Of a stretch of DNA of 64,000 nt, positions 43,692 through 51,742 are shown piece after piece. The position numbers and the translations under genes are program-made. Position 1 is the stretch's first letter. The number at the start of each line of letters is the position of its first letter. The stretch is from Myxococcota bacterium. GTDB taxonomy: Bacteria > Myxococcota_A > UBA796. Where the stretch lies: contig JAQXDW010000054.1 in NCBI GenBank assembly GCA_029251165.1, forward strand, positions 142,896 to 206,895, written 5' to 3'. A model generated the notes under the pieces. It made no database searches, was not told the origin of the DNA, and saw only the letters and a list, made by a program, of their open reading frames with translations.

Positions 43692-44542
43692 CCCTCCGGC
43701 AGCGGATAGCACCGCCGCTCCCCGCTCGGATCCCCGATGCAGACCCGACCATCCTCTCCCCAGGCAAAGGTCGCAGGGTCGCCGGGAGACGGCACCGCGC
43801 CTGGCCGGATGTCATCTCGGAATGGCCGCAGCTCTCCGGAGGGCAGCCACTCAAAGTAGTACAGCGACTCTCCCGGCGTGCACGCCTCCGCCAGGAGGTC
43901 ACAGGTCGAGAGCAGCCGGGTGCCAGCCTTGGTGAAGAACAGCTCGATCTGGGCCACCTGAAGCACCGCCGGGGAGACCTCCAGCGCGAGGGTCTCCCGG
44001 GTGATGCCCAAGGCACTCCAGCGGACCAGCTGTACGTCTGACGCTTCAGCATCGCTCGAGTACACCGCCATCCACGGCCCCAGACCGCGCACCATCCGAT
44101 CGATGGTCGCGAGGCCGGCGTCCGGACAGTCCACAGCCTCTCCCCACGCTCGAGTCTGGGCATCGAGGGTAACGCAGACGCTGAGGCCATCGTCGCTGCG
44201 CTGGGCCAGCAGGATGTGGCGATCGTCCAGCCAGACCGCCGCGCTCTGAGAGGGATCGGGGGGCAGTGCAGGAAGGGGCGCGCTCGCAGCGATTCGGCCA
44301 TCGAACAAGCCCAGCAAGAGGTGTGTGTCGTCCACCAGAAGCACCTGCCCCGATGGGGAGATGTCCAGGAGCAGCGCTCGGTGACCTCCCGAGACATGAG
44401 GCCGATGGGTCGGGTACAGCAGCGGCTGCCATGCCCCCCGGACCGGCTCCATGAGGAGCTGCCGATCCACCAGGATCCGCCCATCCTGCAGCCACACCAC
44501 ATCTGGATCCGCAGCCAGCGCAAGTCCCGTCAGAATCAACAT
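43688..44542 (-). CDS. Exported protein of unknown function, beta-propeller-like
   Basis: A 284-residue protein with a short signal (MLILTGLALA, cleavage before ADPD). The mature part is rich in short beta strands separated by turns (VVWLQDGRILVDRQLLM; GQVLLVDDTHLLLGLFDGRI; AAVWLDDRHILLAQRSDDG), suggesting a propeller. Three to five Cys could form disulfides. The longer upstream frame to 44722 lacks support. Coupled by a 4-bp overlap to the desaturase. Confidence 0.65.
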   Translation of the reverse strand: MLILTGLALAADPDVVWLQDGRILVDRQLLMEPVRGAWQPLLYPTHRPHVSGGHRALLLDISPSGQVLLVDDTHLLLGLFDGRIAASAPLPALPPDPSQSAAVWLDDRHILLAQRSDDGLSVCVTLDAQTRAWGEAVDCPDAGLATIDRMVRGLGPWMAVYSSDAEASDVQLVRWSALGITRETLALEVSPAVLQVAQIELFFTKAGTRLLSTCDLLAEACTPGESLYYFEWLPSGELRPFRDDIRPGAVPSPGDPATFAWGEDGRVCIGDPSGERRCYPLPEG

Positions 44543-44682
44543 GACCACCAATCTACCCCGCGCCCGCCGTGCTGACGCTTTGTTCTGCACACCTGCCGTC
44601 AGACTCCGCCCTGCGCCATCGCTTCTCCACGGACAACAGGACAGCTGCTCCCCGGCAGACGCCACGGTGATATCTCCTCCCC

Positions 44683-45255
44683 GTGAGCGCTTCTCCCATC
44701 CAAGCCCGACAGCTCCTGACACGCTTCTTTGTCGGCGTGATCGGCATCATGATCCTCAGCGCGGTCCTCGGAAGGCTGCTCAAGGCGGAGCTCGTCTCGC
44801 TGGGTCAAGGCTTCGTCGCGACCTTCGGTGGCCCAGGCCTCGCAGCCTGCCTCGCGGTCCCCGACGCCCTCCCGTTTCCCCCAGTCCATGAGTTCTGCAC
44901 CGGGTTCGCGCTGCTCGGCGACATGCCGTTCTGGACGGTCGTCGCCTGGGGCAGCGCAGGGAGCATCAGCGGGGGCAGCGTCGGCTTCCTCATTGGACGC
45001 GTGCTGGTGAAGACCGAGCGGTTCCAGCGCTTCGTCGAGGGGCGGGGCCGGGATGCCTGGGAGGGTGTTCGCCAGTACGGCGCGATGGCCCTCGCCCTCG
45101 GTGCACTCTCTCCGCTGCCGTTCTCGATCTGCTGCTGGGCCAGCGGCGCACTCCGCCTGCGCCCCGACATCTTCATCGCGGTGGCCCTGCTGCGCATCCC
45201 GCGGGTGGCGTTCTACCTGTGGCTCATCAAGCTCGGCCTGAAGGACATCAGCTGA
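44683..45255 (+). CDS. DedA/VTT-domain (SNARE-associated) membrane protein
   Basis: A 190-residue membrane protein with the DedA/VTT pattern: re-entrant-loop segments EFCTGFALLGDMPFW and GSAGSISGGSVGFLIGR, then ALGALSPLPFSICCWASGALR and a terminal helix with RIPRVAFYLWLIKLG. DedA relatives are lipid transporters/scramblases that affect membrane potential and envelope integrity. Start GTG preceded by GATATCTCCTCCCC with no strong Shine-Dalgarno. Its end overlaps the convergent DUF4013 gene by 8 bp. Confidence 0.78.
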   Translation: MSASPIQARQLLTRFFVGVIGIMILSAVLGRLLKAELVSLGQGFVATFGGPGLAACLAVPDALPFPPVHEFCTGFALLGDMPFWTVVAWGSAGSISGGSVGFLIGRVLVKTERFQRFVEGRGRDAWEGVRQYGAMALALGALSPLPFSICCWASGALRLRPDIFIAVALLRIPRVAFYLWLIKLGLKDIS

Positions 45256-46000
45256 GGCCGTCTGCCTGCTCAGGACGGTTGATGTCGTCGACGATCATCG
45301 ACCACTGCGCGATGACGTGGCTGGCGATGGCATAGCCGATCGGCATCGAGAGGAAGATCCCGAAGTAGCAGGCGAAGACCCCGATGCTGCCGATCATGTT
45401 GCCGATGAACATGCCGATCAGGGCCAGCAGGTAGCTGCTCGGAGCGGCTCGGATGGCCCGATAGCTCGCGCGAGGCCGCAGCAGCGTGAGCCACTCTCCG
45501 AGGAATGCCCGCCGCTCAAGCTCGGGGATGACCAGGTTCATCACCAGCGCCGCGGCCATCATCAAGAGGTAGCTCGGCAGCAGGATCGCCAGCGCCACCG
45601 GCAGCAGCTCCTCACCGCCAAACTCCAGAACCCCCATCCCGGCCAAGAAAAGACCATAGATGGGGATGAACATCGGGAGCGTGTTCAGCAGCAGCGAGCC
45701 GAACACCTTGGCCCCGCGCCGGATGTCGGTCCCAATGTCGAGCACAGGGACGCCGCGCTGACCAGCGCGGACCCGATCGAAGATGCGGCCCTGCCAGCCA
45801 AACAGGATGCAGAAGCCGATGATGGGGATGAACGTCAAGAAGCCGAGCCACAGATAGCGCTTCCACCAGCCGGGCTGCTGGAATGGATAGGCGAGCGCCT
45901 CGCCGAAGTCGATGCTCGTTCGGGTGGTCGGGAGCTGAGCCTCCTCGTGGTCTTCACGAACAAGCTCAGCAGCGGGTGGTGCGTACGGGTTGTCGGTCAC
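45248..46000 (-). CDS. DUF4013 family membrane protein
   Basis: A 250-residue protein with a soluble N-terminus and about five membrane helices. DFGEALAYPFQQPGWWKRYLWLGFL and IPIIGFCILFGWQGRIFDRVRAG are characteristic of DUF4013; so is the segment DIGTDIRRGAKVFGSLLLNTLP. Function unknown in the literature as far as I know. Its ATG overlaps the stop of the Crp-like protein by 4 bp, making it the last gene of the four-gene operon starting at 49078, which suggests transport or membrane localisation for that pathway. Confidence 0.82.
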   Translation of the reverse strand: MTDNPYAPPAAELVREDHEEAQLPTTRTSIDFGEALAYPFQQPGWWKRYLWLGFLTFIPIIGFCILFGWQGRIFDRVRAGQRGVPVLDIGTDIRRGAKVFGSLLLNTLPMFIPIYGLFLAGMGVLEFGGEELLPVALAILLPSYLLMMAAALVMNLVIPELERRAFLGEWLTLLRPRASYRAIRAAPSSYLLALIGMFIGNMIGSIGVFACYFGIFLSMPIGYAIASHVIAQWSMIVDDINRPEQADGLS

Positions 46001-46644
46001 GCATACATCTTAGCGCGCCGCTCTCCAGGGATGAGACCTGCGATCTGAGTGCTCAGCGCATGGCCGAGCTGGATCCGCAGCATCGGCTCCTCCGCCATCA
46101 GCGCGTGGAGCTGCCCGGTCGGGATCGCACAGACCTCTGCGCCGCCACTCCCGGCGACAGCATCGGTGAACCGACGCCCGTCTGGGATCACCGCAGAGAC
46201 CCCCAGTCGCGACCCGGACCCCAGCGTCTCGCTGCCGTACCACACCTGCCCGTCGACCACCTCCATCAGAGAATCTGCCGACTCCAGACGCTGAAACACG
46301 TCCTCACCCGGGGCAAACAGCATCCGAATGGGCATCGGAATCACCACCGGCTGGGTCAGGGCGGCGATGCTTCTCTCCAGGGCAGCCTGCAGCCAGGTGC
46401 CCTCATCGCTGAGCACCATGGTGACCGCCTCGCCGTCAACCTGAGCGGTCCCAAGGCAGCGACCCTCTTCAGTCACAATGAGCACCTGCGTCTCTGGCCA
46501 TGCATCGGACGGCGAGAACATCCGGGCCGCCTTCACACCCGGCGGCGGCGGCGCCATGGACACGCTGCGTCCTTCGGCAGCGCGGACCCGGTAGGCGGCG
46601 TCTCGGTCGAGGCTGGTGGTTGCGAGTCGGATAACAGCAGGCAC
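45997..46644 (-). CDS. Protein with Crp-like cyclic-nucleotide-binding fold, no DNA-binding domain
   Basis: A 215-residue protein. Residues about 110-210 follow the cNMP-binding beta-roll: MLFAPGEDVFQRLES, LMEVVDGQVWYGSETLGSGSRLGVSAVI, VCAIPTGQLHALMAEEPMLRIQLGHALSTQI. The phosphate-binding cassette of true cAMP/cGMP sites is not evident, so it may bind another ligand or act structurally. No helix-turn-helix follows. Residues 1-100 are unassigned. Start taken at GTG 46644, just past the upstream stop; an ATG 6 codons earlier would overlap it by 17 bp. Confidence 0.65.
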   Translation of the reverse strand: MPAVIRLATTSLDRDAAYRVRAAEGRSVSMAPPPPGVKAARMFSPSDAWPETQVLIVTEEGRCLGTAQVDGEAVTMVLSDEGTWLQAALERSIAALTQPVVIPMPIRMLFAPGEDVFQRLESADSLMEVVDGQVWYGSETLGSGSRLGVSAVIPDGRRFTDAVAGSGGAEVCAIPTGQLHALMAEEPMLRIQLGHALSTQIAGLIPGERRAKMYA

Positions 46645-46645
46645 G

Positions 46646-47326
46646 CTACACCCCCATCTCATCAGCGACCCGGCAGATGCTGTCGTACACCGCAGCGTAC
46701 AGCAGCATCGATGAGCGGGCGTTGGCGATCACTGCTGCCCGCTGCGCGGGGGTCTGAACGAACCGCTCGAGCGCGGCGATGTCCTCGTCGAGGTGGTGAA
46801 CATCCAGCTTGGCGTGGCGGCTGAGGAACCGGGTCGCCTCAGCGGGGAGCCCCAGGCTCCGAGTCAGTCCATCCATGGCCGCGCCGCCAGCGTTTGCGGT
46901 GAAGCCCTCCATCCCGTACTCCAGCCCAAGCAGCGCCAGGGGGTCCAGAGCAGATGCCGTGTGTCGCTGGTACGCGATGAGCCGGAGGGTCTCCGGCAGG
47001 GGGGTGCTCGCCTGAACCTTGACCGGGCAGACACCGAGGGCTGCAAGATCGTCCAGCGCCCACTGGTCGTGTCCTGTCTCCTCTGCAGCGTGGTGCTCGA
47101 AGCGTGCGCGCATGGGTCCTGCAGGCATGCGCTCAGCAGCCATCAGGAGGTGGCGAGGAGTGTGCCGGACGAAGTGCCAGGTCTCCCACAGAAACAGGAT
47201 GTAGTGCTGCTCCGTCAGCGTTCCACCCAGGAACCGCTGGACCAGCTCACACTCCATCAGCCGACGCCGAGGCATCGCCAGCGCCTCCTCAAGCTCGTCA
47301 ATGACCGTCCATTTGATGGCACCCAT
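46646..47326 (-). CDS. Haem-oxygenase-like diiron/iron-containing redox protein (HDO/TenA-PqqC-like)
   Basis: A 226-residue all-helical protein. The block RARFEHHAAEETGHDQWALDDLAALG (residues about 74-98) is typical of the Haem_oxygenas_2 / iron-containing redox enzyme family, and HAKLDVHHLDEDI (171-183) supplies the second metal-ligand set; E48, H79, E83, H86, E140, H171, D175 and H178 are candidate ligands. Relatives perform oxidative decarboxylations or N-oxygenations in natural-product synthesis (UndA, SznF types). It starts 3 bp after the methyltransferase fusion and ends just before the Crp-like gene, so it probably acts on that pathway's intermediate. Confidence 0.78.
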   Translation of the reverse strand: MGAIKWTVIDELEEALAMPRRRLMECELVQRFLGGTLTEQHYILFLWETWHFVRHTPRHLLMAAERMPAGPMRARFEHHAAEETGHDQWALDDLAALGVCPVKVQASTPLPETLRLIAYQRHTASALDPLALLGLEYGMEGFTANAGGAAMDGLTRSLGLPAEATRFLSRHAKLDVHHLDEDIAALERFVQTPAQRAAVIANARSSMLLYAAVYDSICRVADEMGV

Positions 47327-47329
47327 GGC

Positions 47330-49078
47330 TCACTCCGCCTGCAGTAGAAAGATCCAGTTGTCCGGGATGTCGGTCGGCACGCGCCGAAGCAGCCGAAACC
47401 CAGCCTCACGAAGCACGGTGAGGTACTTCGCCTCAGAGAACAGCTGCTGCCCCATCAGTCGATGCACCAGCGCAAACCCGGGCCCCCAGGAGCCCGCTCC
47501 GGTGGTCGTCGGGGAGAGCTGATCCTGGATGACCAGCAGGCCCCCTTCTCCCAGCCCGGCATGGACACCAGCCAGGAAAGCCTCTGCGGCCCCCGGACTG
47601 TTGAGGAGATCGTGGAACATGCCCACGCTGAGGACCAGATCGACCGAGCCCTGCTCCGCGAGCCAGTGCTCCGCCCGAGCCTCGATGATCTCGATCCGCT
47701 GGGAGAGTCCGGCAGCGTCGATGTTGTCCTGGGCCTGGCGGCAGCAGTCTGAGGAGAGGTCGATGCCGATCGCAGAAAGCTCCGGGAGCTGGCGACACAG
47801 AGAGACCAGTCGAGCCGCGCTGCCGCAGCCGATGTCTGCGATCCGGCGAATGCCGGGTGACTGGAGCACCCCGAGCAGCGCAGCGTCGGTGAACTGTCGC
47901 CCGATTGCAGCAGAGGCCGCAGCCATCTGCCCGTCGTCGCGGTGGACGTCCTCGCCGTAGCGATGGGTGCCCGCGACGAGGCCCTCCAGCTCTGCCAGGA
48001 GCGGCCCGTAGCCCCCCATCAGCCACTGCAAGAACGCCAGCTCGCCAGAGACCTGCTCCGGCTCAAGGAGCGACCAGCCGACCGACTGGAGCATCGCCCC
48101 TTCAGAGGCCAGGTACGTCAGCATCGCATGGAGGAGGTCGGGCTCAAGCGCACACTCCGAGGCGAGCATGGCAGTGGTCCGGCTGCCGTCCAGCAGCGGG
48201 AGCACACCCAGGGCATCCAGTGCACCGAGGACGCGTGAGCGAAGCAGGTTGTTGAACAGATCACCCTGTGCCGGACGGATCGCATCAATGCGCGCCAGCA
48301 TGGTCTCCGGATCAGAGCCAACCACGTGCTGAACAGCATCCGCAGAGAGCACCCGGACCGTCGCTGGAGCCTCCGCGCGGCCGCCGTCGATCACCGCACC
48401 CGGACCGGCGAGGCGTCCGCCCGGCAGGCGCAGCTTCCCCGCCAGCACAACGGCCCACTCTGACGCCAGCGTCTCGCCGTCAGCGAGGTACCGAATCGAG
48501 CCCGCCAGTCCGGGCTCGGACAGACGCGGGACGTTCAGCGACGAGAGCGGGGCGTGCATCGAGAGGAGATGCTGACGAACCCGTGGACAGAAGCGAGGGG
48601 AGCCGACCGGTGCGAGACCGACACGCTGCATCAGCGCACCGATCATCGGGTTGATGACCGCGATGACATGCACAGCGCCCATCCGGGCCATGGCGTCCAC
48701 CGCAGCCTCAAGCAGCCCACTGGTGACGTGTGGAGTATGGCGCATGTCACGACGAACACAGAGGCTGGTGACCACCGCTGTCGGCTCTGGGCTGCCGTCA
48801 ACCGACCGACACCGTGCGCGGAGCGCGGTGAGATCGTAGTGTCCATCCAGGGGAGATCCCAGCGGGCCGTCCAGGGTGACTCGGATGCTGCCAGCGGGCA
48901 CGCCGTCGACATATGCGACCGCGCTGACGCTCTCACAGAAGCTGTCAAATCGGTCGACAATCCAGCCATTCGGCTTGGGTGGAAGACGCTTTTCCTCGAT
49001 GGCAAACACCTGATGCCGGAGGGAAAAGACATCCTCCAGTTCTGAGCGACTTCGAGCCATGAGTACTTCAACCGTCAC
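47330..49078 (-). CDS. Fused acyltransferase (FeeM/autoinducer-synthase-like GNAT) - Crp-like domain - SAM methyltransferase
   Basis: A 582-residue protein with four parts. Residues about 5-180: GNAT fold of the FeeM/LuxI-like group (DVFSLRHQVFAIEE, DRFDSFCESVSAVAYVDG, GSIRVTLDG, AVVTSLCVRRDMR), which in relatives moves acyl chains from ACP to an amine. About 195-265: a shortened cNMP-like beta-roll (IRYLADGETLASEWAVVLAG). About 275-345: winged-helix dimerisation region as in small-molecule O-methyltransferases. About 385-582: SAM methyltransferase with IADIGCGSAARLVSL and LVLSVGMFHDLLNSPG. Start GTG chosen because GAGGAG lies six bases upstream; an ATG eight codons earlier has none. First gene of the operon. 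Confidence 0.8.
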   Translation of the reverse strand: MTVEVLMARSRSELEDVFSLRHQVFAIEEKRLPPKPNGWIVDRFDSFCESVSAVAYVDGVPAGSIRVTLDGPLGSPLDGHYDLTALRARCRSVDGSPEPTAVVTSLCVRRDMRHTPHVTSGLLEAAVDAMARMGAVHVIAVINPMIGALMQRVGLAPVGSPRFCPRVRQHLLSMHAPLSSLNVPRLSEPGLAGSIRYLADGETLASEWAVVLAGKLRLPGGRLAGPGAVIDGGRAEAPATVRVLSADAVQHVVGSDPETMLARIDAIRPAQGDLFNNLLRSRVLGALDALGVLPLLDGSRTTAMLASECALEPDLLHAMLTYLASEGAMLQSVGWSLLEPEQVSGELAFLQWLMGGYGPLLAELEGLVAGTHRYGEDVHRDDGQMAAASAAIGRQFTDAALLGVLQSPGIRRIADIGCGSAARLVSLCRQLPELSAIGIDLSSDCCRQAQDNIDAAGLSQRIEIIEARAEHWLAEQGSVDLVLSVGMFHDLLNSPGAAEAFLAGVHAGLGEGGLLVIQDQLSPTTTGAGSWGPGFALVHRLMGQQLFSEAKYLTVLREAGFRLLRRVPTDIPDNWIFLLQAE

Positions 49079-49437
49079 AACAATCTCCTCACCATAGAAC
49101 ACGGATCGAGAGCCAAAAGACTTGAGAAAGTCACTAAGATCGCATGTTCAGCGCGTAGATAGTCATCCTGAATTAGGGCCTTCCATCGATATTTCGGAGC
49201 AGATTCCAGCCCGATGTATTCGGAGGTCTGTGCTGAGTTTAGCCCGCGCAGTGGTCGTCCTGGGTGGCATGTTCACGCGCGGCAGAGCGAACACCGCATG
49301 TGCCCGCTCCCAGCAGGGAAGGCCACCAGAGAAGTCGAGCACCACCGCCATCATCACGGTTAGAAGGGGGCAGACAGGAGATTCTGGATGCCTGAAGAGC
49401 ACCGCTGGTACACCCGCTCTCGCTGGAGGCGGTGCTG
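49079..49437. other. Divergent intergenic region
   Basis: About 360 bp between the biosynthetic-type operon (minus) and the EEP-family gene (plus). The first 100 bp are AT-richer and presumably hold the operon promoter. I see no convincing gene or clear operator here. Confidence 0.4.
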
Positions 49438-50475
49438 ATGGGGGGCCTGACCAATGCGCTCAAGAGCGGAGCGGCCCTGCTGCTCCTCCCCGCAGCCCTC
49501 GCGGCCAGCACCCGCACAGAGTATCGGCCCGCTCCCGTCGAGCCGATCGAGCCGTTCGGCCCAGAGGCTCTGCCGCCGATCGTCCGCGGCGAGCCGCTCA
49601 CGGTGCTGTCCTGGAACCTCCAGTTCGCCGGAAGCAGGCAGCACCACTTCTTCTACGACGGCGGCCAGGCAGTCCATGTCCCGCCGGAGGATGTCGAGGA
49701 GACCGTCCGCGGCATCACCGCGCTGCTCGCTGATGAGGCAGCAGACATCGCACTGCTCCAGGAGATCGATCGCGATGCAGACCGCACCGGGCGAAAGGAT
49801 CAGCTCCGTCGCTACCTCGACAGCGCCCCGGCGCTGCGGTGGGCAAGCACCCCATACCACCGCTCCCCCTACGTTCCCCACCCCCTCCACAAGCCGCTCG
49901 GACGGGTCGATCTGCACCTGGGCATGCTCAGCCGACGGGGACTCTTGGAGCCCCGACGCATCGCGCTGCCCCTGCTCAGCGAGCCGAGGCTCCGGCAGGC
50001 ATTCAACCTCAAGCGGGCGATGATGACCGCAGCGGTGCCCGTCGAGGACGGCAGCGTCCTCCAGATCGCCAACACCCACCTCTCGGCGTTTTCGCACGGA
50101 GACGGCACGCTCGCAAAGCAGGTGGCGATGCTGCGGGAATGGATGGCGAGCCACCCTCCGGAGCAGCCCTGGCTGCTGGCTGGAGACCTCAACCTCCTCC
50201 CCCCCGGCGACAGTCCGAGCCGGCTGGAGACCGAGGCAGACCTCTATGCGGACGCAGCCAACCCGATAGTGCCGCTGGCCGACTCATTTTCGGAGGCATT
50301 CGGCGACTTGCTCGCGGAATCCGCCAGGACCTACCAGCCGTTTGGCTCCGAAGGTCCAGACCGCAAGATCGACTATGTCTTCTACGGTGGTCCGCTGGAG
50401 GTGATCGCAGCGGAGGTCCTCCAGAGCGACCTCTCCGACCACCTTCCGCTGAAGGTGACCGTCCGCCTGACCTGA
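49438..50475 (+). CDS. Endonuclease/exonuclease/phosphatase (EEP) family protein
   Basis: A 345-residue exported or membrane-tethered protein (ALKSGAALLLLPAALAAS at the N-terminus). EEP catalytic motifs are complete: LSWNLQFAG, IALLQEID, IANTHLSAF, LLAGDLNLLPPGD, RKIDYVFYGG and LSDHLPLKVTV, giving the Asn, Glu, His and Asp residues for a metal-dependent phosphodiesterase or phosphatase. The group includes DNases, sphingomyelinases and inositol phosphatases; a secreted phosphodiesterase is the simplest reading. ATG 49438 has GGAGG eight bases upstream. Confidence 0.88.
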   Translation: MGGLTNALKSGAALLLLPAALAASTRTEYRPAPVEPIEPFGPEALPPIVRGEPLTVLSWNLQFAGSRQHHFFYDGGQAVHVPPEDVEETVRGITALLADEAADIALLQEIDRDADRTGRKDQLRRYLDSAPALRWASTPYHRSPYVPHPLHKPLGRVDLHLGMLSRRGLLEPRRIALPLLSEPRLRQAFNLKRAMMTAAVPVEDGSVLQIANTHLSAFSHGDGTLAKQVAMLREWMASHPPEQPWLLAGDLNLLPPGDSPSRLETEADLYADAANPIVPLADSFSEAFGDLLAESARTYQPFGSEGPDRKIDYVFYGGPLEVIAAEVLQSDLSDHLPLKVTVRLT

Positions 50476-50479
50476 CGCC

Positions 50480-50818
50480 CTACCCGAACAGCTCGGTGTA
50501 GCCGTCGACGTGGAAGCCGACGACGAAGGTGTCTCCCGTTCGAAATGCAGGCGCGCGCAGTGTGCCGCTCCGGCCGAGGATGGCCTTGGCAAGCTCGTCG
50601 TCGCTCACGTCTCCCGACAGATCGAATTTCAGCAGCTTACGCCCCTTGGAAGCCCAGACATGTCCGGCCTTTCGAGCCTCAGCAAGAGCCTCATCCCGAG
50701 GAATCTTCACCTTGTTGGCGATGATGAATTCAGGCTGCGCGATGTTCTTTGGTCCCAGGAACTCCTGGGCGCGTTTGCAGCTCGTTCAAGACTTGCGGTG
50801 GTAGTACCAGGAGATCAT
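50480..50818 (-). CDS. ArsC-like thioredoxin-fold selenoprotein (in-frame UGA, UxxC motif)
   Basis: Read with UGA 50786-50788 as selenocysteine, the frame gives 112 residues: MISWYYHRKS, then U11, then TSCKRAQEFLGPKNIAQPEF and onward to VDGYTELFG. U11-T-S-C14 sits exactly where ArsC/Spx-like proteins have their CxxC/CxxS redox site, after a short beta strand and before helix 1. ATG 50818 has GAGGA five bases upstream; there is no other good start before the UGA. A hairpin fitting the bacterial SECIS rules follows the UGA. Without recoding only a 76-residue fragment lacking the active site would be called. Likely a thiol/selenol oxidoreductase; needs selA/selB/selC elsewhere in the genome. It lies 48 bp after the HTH gene, same strand. 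Confidence 0.82.
50754..50769 (-). promoter_or_regulatory. Putative bacterial SECIS hairpin
   Basis: On the coding strand CCCAGG-AGTT-CCTGGG forms a perfect 6-bp stem with a 4-base loop. The loop begins 22 bases after the UGA and has G as its second base, meeting the bSECIS consensus (small loop 16-37 nt downstream with G in the first two loop positions). It overlaps codons 20-24 of the selenoprotein. Confidence 0.75.
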
Positions 50819-50866
50819 GGTGTTCCTCATCGGTTGGTGGAGGGCCTCATAATCTCTCCGCTCTGC

Positions 50867-51742
50867 TCAGCGCGACAAGCTGGCCCGATACCGCTTCATC
50901 TTCGCCTTCGTACGGTGCACGATGTAGCCACCTCGGACCCGATCGATGCGCTCCTGCTTGATTGCAGAGATGTCATTGGGGCTGGCGTTGACGGTCTTGG
51001 CGATCTTCAGCTGCGCCATGCCATCGGACAGCAGGCCACGGACGACGTTGATCTCAGCGAGCGTCCAGACCCGCTGCCGAGGGTCGGGGCACTCCGGGAG
51101 CACATCCTCCGATGCATCGGACGGCGGCAGATCGAGCATCATCGCCAGGAGGTGACGCGACCGCGCCAGGTTCGCAGAGAGACCAAGCCGAGGCTCATGC
51201 GCAACGAGCATACTCAGGAGGGCTTCCCCAGATGCCGTCAGGCCTGCCACAGAGTCTACTTCAAACAATGCCTCAGAGTATGTCTCATACTTACCCTTGG
51301 CCGCTGTATCCGACTCTTCAGGCGAAACAGTGCTGCGGCGAGAGAGCGTCGACGGACTCGGCCCCATCGGGTCTACGACACTATCAGGCATGACTGAAAC
51401 AGGAGTCTGAGACAGGTCTAAAACACCCCTCAACAAGCTCCCGCCAGATGTCTTCAGCATGTCAGCAGCAGAAGTCTGAGGCAGGTTGGAAACAGGAGTC
51501 TGAGACAGGTCAGCGACACCCCTCAGGTACAAGTTCCGTGCCGATGATATTGGGATCGACATCGACGCAGAGATGCCGCTCCATGACAGCCCCTCTTCGC
51601 GAAGCTCGACAACCTCAGCGGCCTGCTCAGGGGTGTACTGAAAAGAACGCCCCAGCTTCCCGCCACGCGCTCGACGACGCGCAAGACCAGCTCGGATTGC
51701 TGCCGCACGTTTGGGATCTGGTGGCTTCGGGGTGCGTGACAT
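50867..51742 (-). CDS. DNA-binding protein with two helix-turn-helix regions and internal repeats
   Basis: A 291-residue protein. The basic N-terminus (KRAAAIRAGLARRRARGGKLG) leads into a resolvase-type HTH, YTPEQAAEVVELREEGLSWSGISASMSI (about 36-63). A low-complexity middle has repeated DLSQTPVS units (about 78-120). A second HTH-like region, WTLAEINVVRGLLSDGMAQLKIAKTVNAS, lies near 227-255, with a basic tail. No recombinase catalytic domain is present, so it is probably a regulator or an element-encoded DNA-binding protein. GGAGG six bases before ATG supports the start. The middle is AT-richer than its surroundings, hinting at recent expansion or transfer. Confidence 0.75.
   Translation of the reverse strand: MSRTPKPPDPKRAAAIRAGLARRRARGGKLGRSFQYTPEQAAEVVELREEGLSWSGISASMSIPISSARNLYLRGVADLSQTPVSNLPQTSAADMLKTSGGSLLRGVLDLSQTPVSVMPDSVVDPMGPSPSTLSRRSTVSPEESDTAAKGKYETYSEALFEVDSVAGLTASGEALLSMLVAHEPRLGLSANLARSRHLLAMMLDLPPSDASEDVLPECPDPRQRVWTLAEINVVRGLLSDGMAQLKIAKTVNASPNDISAIKQERIDRVRGGYIVHRTKAKMKRYRASLSR
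51396..51511. repeat. Direct repeat within the HTH gene (93-bp offset)
   Basis: The 23 bases at 51396-51418 recur at 51489-51511 (exactly 31 codons apart) and encode the duplicated LSQTPVS segment; a partial third copy lies near 51466. It suggests an in-frame tandem duplication. Confidence 0.8.
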
